From Erpobdella octoculata (lineage: Eukaryota; Annelida; Clitellata; Hirudinida; Erpobdellidae): a stretch of DNA of 64,000 nt. A program made the position numbers and the translations under genes. Shown piece after piece: positions 20,690 through 32,500 of the stretch. Under the pieces are notes generated by a model, which saw only the letters and a program-made list of their open reading frames with translations, had not been told where the DNA came from and ran no database searches. Numbering within the stretch: the stretch's first letter is position 1; each line of letters starts with the position of its first letter. The DNA is taken from contig OZ022240.1 in NCBI GenBank assembly GCA_963978895.1, positions 14,746,220 through 14,810,219 of the forward strand, read 5' to 3'.

Positions 20690-21890
20690 ATATATATATA
20701 CCATACAGGCCTAGCTAATTAAATCGGATAGGTAACAAAGTGAGAGCTGGCGAGAGGGAGCTGCATTTGAATACTAGCAATAACTTGTTTAACTCGCTTT
20801 AGTACTTTAGCTGTGCATGATCGGCGGATCATAGAAAGAGCAAAACAGTTAGTTAAACGGCAAATGAAAAATCCGTTTGCAAGTTTTAAATTTCACAAAC
20901 GTACGTGTTGAGCCATTACAAATAAACAATCTTACTTTTTTAATAGCTGTAGTTGTTTTTCAGAAAGCCAAACAGGATAACTAGGTTCAGTAATCGCTAG
21001 CTGTAGTGATAGGTACAGGCATAGGTACATAGTCCGATCAAATGTAATGTTATACCTTAAAATTTATTCATGATTTGAAATTTTTAGATAAAATGGAAGC
21101 TAATGCTCTGTTCTTTCCGGAAACTAAATAATTTATTCAAGGAATACTTGGAAAGTTAGTAATTTTGAATCGAAATTGTACGAAGTTAAACGTGGGCGGT
21201 AATAGATATACCATACGTAAACAACATCGGTAATTCGTAAAATCCGTGGATTATATCAGGTTATTTGTAAATAAAATTACATTTACGTGATTCCTAACAA
21301 GTGGCCTGGGTCTAAACAAAAAAACTCGGTCTGGGACGCCCTGCAAGTTCATAACCACGAATGTAAGCATAACCCTAGGCCTAGGGCGGCCTAGGCCCAT
21401 GTTACTTTTTTGGCCTACTTTGTACATAATTATATTAGCATCACTGGTATGTTAACTGAGTAATATCTTTCTCTTTCATTTTCGGTTTTATTTGTTTTAA
21501 AAGTTATTCTTTTATAACAATTTCAGGCAATGAGTGATTTCCTTGTGATTATGAAAAATATTCTCTCATCATTACAACATTGATTTATTTAACAATAACA
21601 TCAAGTATCTTATACAAGTTATTTGGAAGATGGCAGATGTTTAAGTTTAACATAACAGCAAAGAAAAATGACTATATACATGCAATATAGTCTGAAATGA
21701 CTCAAGTCATTAAATCCAGCATCAAAATAGTTCTGTGTTGTATTGCCATGAAGAAAAAAAATGCAAAGTTCTACATCAGGGATGGATAGACGACATTAAA
21801 TAACACAGTCTAACCAAGACGATACAGAAACTTGCAATTTGTTCAAAGGATAATGGCCACAGTAGTTTTAAAAAAATGTATTTTATTGAT
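20690..21890. other. No gene seen
   Basis: AT-rich spacer. Near 21300-21420 there are GGCCTAGG/CCTAGGCC-rich words like those at hAT-type ends, but no matched pair. Confidence 0.4.
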
Positions 21891-21891
21891 T

Positions 21892-24580
21892 TTACTCAGC
21901 TGTGTCGTCAACTGCTGAAATTTGTTCTGGAGTTACAATGGGAGCATTTTCACACTGTCCACCACACTTGCAGTGAATACTGCAAGGCAATCGCTTTTTA
22001 TAACATCCGCATGATGTGGAACATAACAATGCACCCTTGGAGCAACTGCATCTGATCTCCTGGAGAAGTTCTGGTGGTGCCGGATTGATGTCTGTAATAA
22101 TTGGATGGATTTCTGCACTTGTACATGTATAGCCATACTCTTCCTTTGGCAAACCTGATCTCAAAGATTTCCATGTATTTGTCTGAAGATGAACTCGCAA
22201 ACTGTGGAAATATGCTGCCCTGGATGTCGGTGGAAGGCGTTCCAGTGGTACATACTTCGTTGACATCATAATCATGTACCTGAATGAAATTAAAATTAAT
22301 TTGTATTTTTCACGTAATTTTATTTATTTTATTTACTATTAACTATTTTTTTGTCGTCAAGACTTGGGTATCAAAATTTTGTTGTCTTATTAATAAATCA
22401 TGTTTTACATTGAACAATTTATAGTTATGTTCTTGAAGTTAATGGAAAATTACATGGAATAACATGGTGTTTTTCAATTGCGCAAAACATCTTAACAATA
22501 ACATTGTTTAACATACTTTGCATTTAAAGAAAAGTTAAGTTATTTACCTCAGCTCATCTAAAGTATGAATGGATTCTTTCGAGCCATACAGAGACAGCAT
22601 AAACTCCTCTCCAATGCCTCTGATGTCATCTTTTGAGGTTTCGGAATTTCCAAATGTTCTAAGTTTTTCTTTTTTAACCTCAGATAATTTTTGCAATAAT
22701 TTGAATGCTTTTAACTTTCCCTGACCAAAAAATGATGACGTCGTGTCACATCCTGACATTGCATGTACAAAAGGCAACAGTTCACACGCTGACTTTTTTT
22801 TTTTTTTTTTTTTTTTTTATTCATTTATTGAGCACCAACATAAGTATTAAACGTAAACAAAAGAAAATAACCAAAACGACAAGAAAAATATAGAACCAAA
22901 ATTTCAAAAAAAGAAAAAAAAAATCGATTGGTTGAGAAAGAAATAAGGTGCCCAAAAGGTTCGTCCGACTTTCCTATCACCTTCTGTGCCTCAACAATAT
23001 TAATTGTGTTTGTTTTGGTTTGTATGAAAATAGGATGTTCCTCGGAAACATGATGGATCAATAAAACCAGAATATCTGTGTCTTCAGAAATTACTGTAAC
23101 AATTTCTTTTGATCGCCTTGCAAGCTCTAGAGCCAAGCGAACGATTACAACATCGGCATCACCTTCCTCTCCCGCATGTTGAACAGATATGTTTTTCTCA
23201 AGTAGACATTTTCCGAGCATCAATATGTAGTTTTGCTTATTTTTTTTTATTACTCAGAAAGTCAAACTTGTTTGAAGGAATTGAAAAATTTTCATGGATG
23301 ATGACTTCTGCTGATTGTGGTGCATTCAAACGACGCCTTTTTTGTTCCTGATCTTTTGTTGTAATAACGTCATAACTATCAAAAATGACATGCGGATGTT
23401 GGTCTGGAAACTTTTTATAATGAGAAAAAATGTAGTTAACAAAAAGATCACAAGAATCCTTGATGCTACCGAGTTTAGGCCATGGAAGCTGCTGAAGTAC
23501 AACACAGCCATCAATTACATTTATTCTTGAACATAGATCATTTTTGACCCATATGTCTGGACTCAGAGTTACTATGTGCTTGCCAAGTTGTGACTTAGGA
23601 GTCCTCCTCATGCTTCCATCATCTGTAAACATTGCTGGAGCAACTGACGACAGTTCATAACTGTACAAGGATGGGTCAGGCTGTTGTGAATGAGACGCGA
23701 TCGCAATTAATCTTTGACTGAGTTCTGCAGTAGAAACATGAATTTTTTCATTCTGTCCTAATACTACACTCTTCTTCATCACCAAAAAGGTTACCACTTG
23801 ATCAGACTTTTTAAATTGGACTTGACCAATAGATTTTCCTGTAATTCTTTCCTGGATTTTGTTACCAATTGTATCTACTTGATCAACATTCACGCAGTCA
23901 TCTGCAATAAACCAGTGGAAATGTTAACCAGACATTCATTTCCTTGTGTCACGAATGGATTGTGACTTCTGAAGAAAGTCAAAAATTTCTCAACATGAGT
24001 CACGTCGTTCTTGACACGTGCTACGGCTATGTCTCTGTGTTGGGCAGACCATGTTCCGGAATATTGGCCGGTTAAATTTCTAATTTCATCGGAATATTGT
24101 GCTAGAATGTGCGTAACTAGTAGCCACACTGTTTTAGCAGCTTCACGGTGAGTTAGCGCTCACTTGAATTGAGAGGTCATCTCCACGTTGCCAGCATGCA
24201 CATAAAATAGTATCTTGTACCATACTCTTCTTCTTACTGTCGATCAACTCTACCTTACAAACTTGTGGATAAAATGTTGGATTCCGATTGTATTTATCTA
24301 TGTCTGCCCTTTTTGCACAGATGATGCAGCGTGTTGGGTAGTCAAACGGATATGAGATCTTTCTACGAGTGACACGCTTGGAAGGCGGAAGCAACTTGGC
24401 AGCATTCTCCTCGACGACTTTTTGGACGTTTAACTTGTTACTATAATCGCGTCGACACTTTTCGTGAATTGAAACAAACGAGTTGGATGATGTCAGTCTT
24501 ATCAATGTCATCTTCATGTTGTACTGATGCCTATATAATCGTCTTCTGACCTTTCTCCAAAACATTCGACAACCTTCCAC
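21892..24580 (-). pseudogene. PIN-like/CXC family gene, most complete copy
   Basis: Minus-strand gene reading from 24580 to 21892 in several exon-like blocks. 24580-24143: N-terminal Cys/His region (VHEKCRRDY-like, FDYPTRCIICAKRA). 24129-23890: short block. 23893-23237: central domain with VIDGCVVLQQLPWP and HVIFDSYDV. 23220-22973: PIN-like part with EEGDADVV (about 23148-23170) and ISEDTDILVLL (about 23062-23094). 22790-22545: SGCDTTSSFFGQGK (GCDTT at about 22738-22752), then GQGKLKAFKLLQ, resembling the FEN1/XPG helix-turn-helix. 22275-21892: LPPTSRAAYFHSLRVH and a CXC-type cysteine cluster (CSCSKGALLCSTSCGCYKKR). The acidic residues E..D.D, D.D and D fit a metal-dependent 5'-nuclease fold, but this is motif reasoning only. 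An intron of about 270 nt separates the last two blocks. A retroposed insert (22796-22966) breaks the PIN region, and there is a frame break near 24.13 kb. Confidence 0.7.
22796..22966 (-). mobile_element. Poly(A)-tailed retroposed insert in the PIN/CXC gene
   Basis: On the minus strand the insert ends with AATAAATGAAT and a run of about 23-26 A, and is flanked by direct repeats reading GACTTT on plus (22790-22795 and 22967-22972). Removing it rejoins the coding frame between ...VIGKS and ACELLPFV, where the family expects continuity. Short (about 170 bp), so a 5'-truncated LINE or mRNA 3' end. Confidence 0.7.
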
Positions 24581-27129
24581 CTTTCTTGCAAATTACGCAC
24601 AAACTCATGCTAGACATTTCTGGAACAAATAGAAAAAACTAGAGTGCTAACATTTAATTATAACATTATATTTATGTCATTAAATTCCAACAACTAATCT
24701 ACTTATTTAGCTTACAATTTTAATAAAAAAGAGCTTGTCGCAACTTTATTATGCGAGTTTGTAGGGATGCTGGAATCAAAATCTACAAGCAGAATATTAA
24801 AGTTAACTTTATAGAAATATTAAACACGAACCGTTGTCACCAGAGTCAGTAATATCGTTAAAGAAGGAAATAGTGCACAGAAATATAAAAAGCGTTGCAT
24901 TGCCTAATAACTAACAAATAATAAATGTAATAATAAATAAATTACATGTTCCTACAAGTTTCAGCTCAGCCGGTCAGCTTATCGCTCACCTGTTGTAGGC
25001 TATCAAACTCGCTCCGAAATCTTATTTAAATAAGGTTTTTCAAGCTGTTAACAACGGATTCAGATTAAGGACTATATTGTCTAACCTTTGAATATCTTTA
25101 TTCGCTTCCAACGTTTTAATCCACCTTTCAAAATCAATTTTTATCCAACGTACCGAATATTGCCGAATAATAATAAACCGTTTCAAATTCGTTCAAAATT
25201 TCATATGTTCCAAATATTTTACAAAACAATTATTTAGACCACAATAATATACAAATTAATCCAAAGCTTTTCATATAAAAAAATATAATCATGAATAAAT
25301 TTTAAGCTATTGATGCGATTTTCAAACTTTTTTACCGGACTAACAGGTATACAAGTTGTCAAATATTTGAAGTTGTTGATAGATATTTGGGGCACGACTA
25401 GCAACCATAAGAGCAATTTAAAAAAAAATCAAAATTTAAATCATATTTTTTTGTTAATTCCATTATTTTAATATTGCCAGTTTATAACTGTTTTGAAGAA
25501 TTTTTAGTTTTAAGCATCACACCACTTTTCGAGAAGCTGCCCTAGTAAATATTGTTAAAGGGCGCGCTTATCGAACCCCATAATATAAACTTCATTTGCT
25601 TTATAGTATAAAGTAGAAAGCTATATTGCATCTAAATTATACACAATCTGAAGACGGTTTTGTATGACCGATGGACACCTTAATTGAGTTGAATCACATC
25701 TTACCATGCAGAACAGAGCAACTTAGTTTTTTGGGAACTATTATTGACGAGGTCGGGTTTGGTTTTTTAAGCTGGTATCTTTCTTGTATTATAATATTAT
25801 GTCGTCTTTTACTTCATTATCTGCCTATATATTATATAGGGCACCCGGAATTAAATCGCGACAAGCGTTTCTGATTTTTTTTTAGCTAAATACTAAATAG
25901 GTTGCTTAGTTGAATCAACGGATAAAACTCAATCAATATAACTCCGAAAAAACGATTTTTTTAAAACGATTTACTGTACTGGTCAATAATTTGTTAAGTT
26001 GTTAGAAAAGTGTTCTACTTCATTTTTATGATTGTCAATGAATCTAACCTGTATAATAGCTTACTTTTCAAACCATTCAAACCCCACATAATATACATAG
26101 CTAATATATTAGGCGGTCGCACGAAAATTTCGAAATTAAAATTTCAAAAAAAAATTTATATTTGAAAAGTGGTAATAAATAAAAACTTAAATATGAACTT
26201 TTTTTAAATACGACTTATATTTGTGGAGTTATAATGATTTGAAAACCGCGAAACGACACAAGATCTACCACGTTAAGCGTTGAAAACATGATGCACACAG
26301 CTTAAGCGCAGCTGAGGGATGTGTACGCTTGGTTTATAGTGTACTTTAAATAGATTTCCTTTAAAACAAAATATATGACAATCACGAAGCTATATATCAA
26401 AAGAAAGCTATTTTAACAAGAAATACGAATTGATAAATAAATATTAGAAACATTTAAATGGTTGGTGCAGAGACGATTTTTAGCATAATTCTCTCTTATT
26501 AGCTAGCTATGATTTTTTTATGAACATTATCTGACAATGATTATTTTGTTGTTTATATTCTGCAATATAAATTCCTTAGCTGATTCTCACTCAAACGATT
26601 TACAACATTGTGTTAAGACCTGTTAAGGGCCTAAAGAGTAATTATAAAAACATACTCCTTATCACTATTATTAATAATCATAAAAAACTAGATTTCCAGG
26701 GACTGAGAGAATGTTGATAGTTGAATAAACAAACTGCTTCACGACTAACTTCCCAATTACTAGGTCAAATTTGTTTCAACTATATTATACAGGTCTTAAA
26801 TGTTTATTACTGTTTATTTGTTCTTTATTTATTATCTGTATATATATATTTATAAAGTAATATTAATATTCATATAAATATTTCTTTTAAATAAACATCA
26901 CCTTTGCCTTTTACTTTAACATATTATTTTCGATTCTTATTTGTAAAGCATAAAATAATTCAAACACATAGCTTTGACAATGGCTTTGATTTTACACAAT
27001 TTTGATGAAAACTCTAGTTTGATTTGTCAAATCTCATTTCTTGAAACTGCAACTAATAGACAAGGATATAGCGGATGTAAGCAAAGGAGTGGATCATTTA
27101 ATTGAGTATAGCAGAAAACATAAGGTCAG
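24581..27129. other. No gene seen
   Basis: AT-rich intergenic sequence with no credible coding or repeat structure beyond a short AATAAACAAACTGC word near 26730 that resembles the CR1-like tail at 49637. Confidence 0.45.
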
Positions 27130-28545
27130 TTTCTAAGGTCTGGAAGTGCTAGGTCGTATTAATTCATGCAATTGTCTGTGTGCTGAGGATGCCATTTATC
27201 GTGTGAGCTGTCACCATAACTTCTTCAGAATTGTCAATCGAGGGACTAGTGGTGGACCAGTAGAGGGGATGAAATTGGAAACATTTAAAAAACTGTGTTC
27301 ATGGCTTGAGGTGCTTGATTATGAACTGCTAACACTGCAGAATATACTTGATAAAGCCCATGATTTGGCACCAAACAATTCAGTATATACCGAGAAGTGG
27401 ATGAAAAAGAAATTAATCAAAAGATCACATAACTCTGCAAGAATGTTCAGTCTTCTTCACTACCAGAGTTTTAATGCATGTCATAGACGTGGGTATTTGC
27501 TTCATGCTGTTCACTGGGATGTTGGAACTTTGTATGGCGAAGTAGCACAATAATATGTGAGATATGTAAGCAAACATTGCAGTAGTTTAGCAGTAATAGT
27601 TTTGATGGTTATGAGAATGAACCAAGCATTAAGGATCAAGCAATGTGGCTCCAGATGTTGTTGAAGGCACAAAAAATGCATTGAAAGATCAAAATTCATT
27701 TTTTTCAAACATGAAGAATAAGTGTGGATTTGTGTCATTCCTGATTACTTGCCTACAAGAAGCTGGTCACAATGTTTACCTAGCTTTGGATGTTGCTGAC
27801 TCTTTAATAGTAGAGCAGGCTTTTAAACATGCACAAGCTGGAAAAGTAGCCAGTGTCATATGAAACTATACTTATATTTTGGTGATGCTTGTGTGTCATG
27901 GAAAGATCAGTTTTTTTCTACAATGCTTTTATCTACTCGTCGTCTCTGTTTGTCTTTCTATTTCTCTGTCTATTTCAAATCTTGCAATCAATTTTTGAGT
28001 CACTTCCTGATGATAGATTTTTATCAAATTTTGCATACATGCTTAAAATAGAAGACAATGCAATATTCAATTATTAGTTTTACAATAAGTCAATTAATTT
28101 AGTTAATTTTAATTAATTTCATTTTTATATGGGAAGAAATATAAAATTGATTGCAAAATTTGTGTTTTAATTACATATAAAAGCATTGGGTTTTAAAAAT
28201 TCGTTTTTAATTTACTTGTTTAAATATCCAACTTAAATGGAATTCAACACCTGATAGATATCTTAAGTCTTTGACATCTACCCATGAAGAGGTGATGCTC
28301 GCAGGGTGTAAGTTGCTGGTGCTTTTGTATGGAGGTACTTTGAAGGATCAACTAAATCAGCTTCGTTACTCTACATATATGCACATCTCTGCAACAACTA
28401 CTCATCACCCACATCCTGAAAGATTGCCTCCAACAGCAAATGCAGCTCGATATCATTCCTATAGAGTCCACATAAAAGTTCTGCAGTGGAAAATGTTGTC
28501 AAGAACAGCTGTTGATCCACAAGAATGTAACAGAAACTCGTGAAA
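27130..28545 (+). pseudogene. PIN-like/CXC family gene, degenerate copy
   Basis: 27146-27550 encodes a block with EGMKLETFKKLCSWLE and SFNACHRRGY. 27660-27860 carries the PIN-like segment SFLITCLQEAGHNVYLA, LDVADSLIVEQAF. 28274-28520 carries LAGCKLLVLLYGG and LPPTANAARYHSYRVH, matching the C-terminal part of the 21.9-24.6 kb copy. The D.D and GCDTT blocks and the CXC domain are missing; stops and frame changes separate the pieces, and a dispersed repeat (27922-28220) occupies the middle. Confidence 0.65.
27922..28220. repeat. Dispersed repeat inserted in PIN/CXC pseudogene
   Basis: Same sequence order as 14556-14907 (CTCGTCGTCTCTGTTTGTC, GACAATGCAATATTCAATTA, AAAGCATTGGGTTTTAAAAA), with about 50 bp less in the middle. 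It sits where the pseudogene loses its PIN core. Confidence 0.75.
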
Positions 28546-29073
28546 ATCGCTGTGGTTCTTTTCTCAAATTGAGTCTGGGTAATGATGCTATAGTGAGTGT
28601 TGATGAAGTACAAGAGCCAAGTAGATGGATATGTTTATGATGATGATTTCTTAGAGTTTTTTTATACCCTGGGAAGTGGAAGAAGAGGTTGTTACAAGTG
28701 TATAAGTTGTTTTTCATACTTTTGTATATAGATTTTGTATATATGTTTTCCTAAATGAACAAATTAATTAAAACTCTCCATCAAGTAGCATTCTTATAAC
28801 AGTGCTACATGAATATTATTTATAAAAAAAAATTATAAAATTTTTTTATTTTTTTTCAGTTTTTTCATTTTTTTTTATTTTTTTCCAATTTTTATATATT
28901 GTTATAACATTTGTATGTATGTTTTCCAGAAAGAATAAACCCATTCAAACTCATATATCAAGTGAAACTGTTATAACATTGCTACCCGAATATTAGGAAA
29001 ATATGGCATTTTTCATGGCCCCGTAAAAAATAACCGTTGAGTGCCATCGAGTGCCATTCTCAGAATATGTTTT

Positions 29074-29130
<57 letters not shown>

Positions 29131-29585
29131 TCAAAATCAAGAATAAAACCATTGTATCAATTTAATTCCGGGTTGACCTTTATGTCAGCCGGTCTAATAA
29201 GAAACTTAGACTGTGTTAGATATTAGATCAATTCAATAACAAATAATCAGTTTTATAAGTTTTAACAACAAGTTAAGTAGCTGTTGCATATTTTTTTCCA
29301 TGTTCATGTCTTTGGTCTGTTTAAAAACTGTATATAAGTATATATTCAATAAATCAAATAACTAAAACTACAGTACCACAGAACTGTAAGCTTTAAAGTG
29401 TAAAGTACTGTACATTTTCCATTCCTGTGGTACAGTTGTTGTAGTTATTTGCTTCATTGAATTTAATGTGGCTAGGTCGGGCCAGGGCTTAGCGAAAATA
29501 TTATTTTATTTCTCATTGGTAACACTTAATAGGTGAATTTTAATAAAATGAAGGGTATTATAAACAAATCTTAAAATTTTTTAAG
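28546..29585. other. Upstream region of ORC5
   Basis: AT-rich, with a (TA)n tract at about 29078-29127. It should hold the missing N-terminal exon and promoter of ORC5, but I could not find a convincing exon. Confidence 0.4.
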
Positions 29586-32500
29586 GTGGGCTGTACTATA
29601 CCTGCAGTTTTTGTTTATGGACATTCTGCGACGGGGAAAACTTCGGCTGTGAAGCTGATAGTACGACATTTGAAGGTTAACATTGTTGTGTTTATTTAGC
29701 TTTAACTGCTGGTTTTTAAGTAAAGGACATGACATTAGGATTTTTATGTATATTACGCTGGCTACGTATTTTCATCACTTATGGTGAAGCATTCAAGTAA
29801 TCAACAAATTATTGAGTTTATCAAGAATGTCAAGTTAAGTAGCTGGTGATTTATGTTTACTGGGTAAGTCAAAAAAGAATGGAATTTTAAATTTTGTCTG
29901 ATTTATGTAAATTTTGAATGAATTGTCAACTTTTCTGAGAAAGTTAAAAATGTTTAATCGGTGCCTCATCTAGAGCTTAACATATGCTTATTATTTTTCA
30001 AGTCTTGAGTTATTTAATGTCACATACTATGTTTCTTACTTTTTTTTTTATTTCAGCACACATATGTAAGCATCAACTGTGTGGAATGTTATTCTCCAAG
30101 ACTTTTGTTTGAATCTATTCTGGAGCATCTCGACCCCCAGTTCGTTGGCCGCTGCGACAATGCAAATGTTTTTGTTAACACGCTGAAAAAAATTGTTGAC
30201 AAAAATTACGGTCCATCACATAGCATTTATATTGTTAGTTTTTCTGAATTTGTTCCATTTGAAATTCATTGATATTTAAATGTTATATTAATTTTGTTTA
30301 TGTCAGCACTTTGAAAGAGCAGAAAGGTTGAGGGATTTTGGTGGTCACACTCTTGCGATGATTCTTAGACTTCAAGAACTGGTTTTTTGATTTTATTTAT
30401 CTAATAGCCTATAAAATAAATGAGCTGGTTTGATAGAATTTTAATTATGATGTAAAATGTGTTGTATGACCGATATATATTTTATGTTACATGTAGAGTG
30501 GCCTTAATATAGGAGTCATACTTGAGAGTCAGATTGTGTGGGAGAAGTTCAGAGGAGAAACTGGTTTTAGAGAGCCATACATAATTCATTTTCCTGAATA
30601 TGATAGAGGTTGCAATTATTTTATTTTTTCAAATTATTCTCATAAAATTACTTGAAAAATTGCTCAAAATTACTAATTTGCATTTGGATTTAAAGAAGCA
30701 CTTGCTAATAGTCATAGAACAAAACATTTCTAAATTACAGATCATCTTATATTGATATTAAATCTTGACAAACCGGACGAGTGTCCGGCAGATGCGTACA
30801 ACAATTACATTCATGTACTTCTCGATGTTTTCCATCTTGTATGCAGAAACCTCTCTGAACTTCGCTATCTTGTGAGTTTTATGTTCCAATACAACTTTAA
30901 GATCTGTCCTTAATTATCAAGTTATTTGAACAAATTTTCTTTAAACTTATGAAAAAATTATCAAAGCTGAGAGCAATTAAACTGATTGCCTCCAGAATAA
31001 CTTTCTTTGTTTTTTGAGTTTATTTTCTTCACTATTTGGCCAAAGTGTATAATTAATTTCCGTTTTTACAATCCAGTTTTTCTAAAATGAACTAAAAATC
31101 TTATTGACTTTTAAATAAAAACATTTCACTGGCGGATCTAGCCGACTTCATGGGGAGTATATTTTTCCATATTTTGAAACAAAATATGGTTTTATTTCTG
31201 ACATTTCAGGATTTATAAATTGTAATATAGCTCATGTTTGTGTGAAATTTGAAATCAACAGAAAGAAATTTGTTGTTGATAATTTTATCTTTCATCAAAT
31301 GATGAGATCAATTAGAGCAACTTTTTTTTCTCGACATTAGCAGCCTATTCTGCTAGCCCCTTAACTTTATTAGAATTTATCTTCTCTACACATACAGCCT
31401 CACAACTAATTTATATCACTTTTTATTCTCACTCTCAGACTGCTTGGTTAGACTGACCAAATTTGTCCATTGAGATTTTGTCATTTAAGGCTAAATGACC
31501 TTTTTGCCCTAAAATTATGTTAATGCACATTAGAGCATCCACTTAAGTTCCATAGGGTCTGTCTCCTCTGCTAGCCTCCTCTTTTCTCTGTGTCAGTTTC
31601 TCAACTTCTTTGGCATCTCTTTCTCTTTTTTTCAATGTGGAAAATCATTCTGCTAGATTCTTAACTTCTGTACTATATCTCTCCTCAATATGGACAGCCT
31701 AACCTTTTACGTTCTTAAGCCTCTCATATCACTCTTGTTTTTCTTTCTACCTTTCTCATTTCTTACTCTCTTTCTCAAGTCATTAGATTAGATTGGCCAG
31801 ATTGGGTATCTAGAATTTGACAAAGGGGGCCATGGCCTCCCCCCGGATCTGCCAGTGAATGTCTTTGATGTGTTTGTTCATTTATTATAGTGGTAAGCAT
31901 GACTGCATGTCGAGAAGCTTACTGTGGTTCAAATCCCAGCTTGGTAATTTCAAAATGTTTTAGGAAATTTTAGCTGGTTGGTGTATTTAATTATATGAGA
32001 ATTCAAATATAAAATTTTATATTGAACTTTTTTAAACTTGCTCTAAACCCAAATTTTCATTAAAAAACTAAGAGCGTGCAAATACTGTTTTCATTCTTCT
32101 GAACAATTTAACACTACACTATATATTCTTAAAAGTTTCAATAAAATTAGCTTATAAAGCACCTTTACATAAATTCAAAGGCACTCTATAATTTTGGTTA
32201 TATTACTTTTTTGATATTACTTTTTTGATCATTTAAAAACTTATTTTTAATAAAGGCTGCTGTGAATTACAAAAAATATGTGGAGCCAGTTTCTAATGGG
32301 GAAGGTTGGTTGTTATTTTATTTTGAATAATTACGATTATGCTAAAAGTTTATTTATATTTGCTTTGGTAACTGTTTTTAATAAACCTTGAAGCAAAGCA
32401 TTAAAATAGAAGAAGAATGATAATTGTGTGTTACAGAAATAAAATGAGGGAATAGTCATTAGAGGACAAAATTCCACAATTGTGAAACTTTATTGATTTG

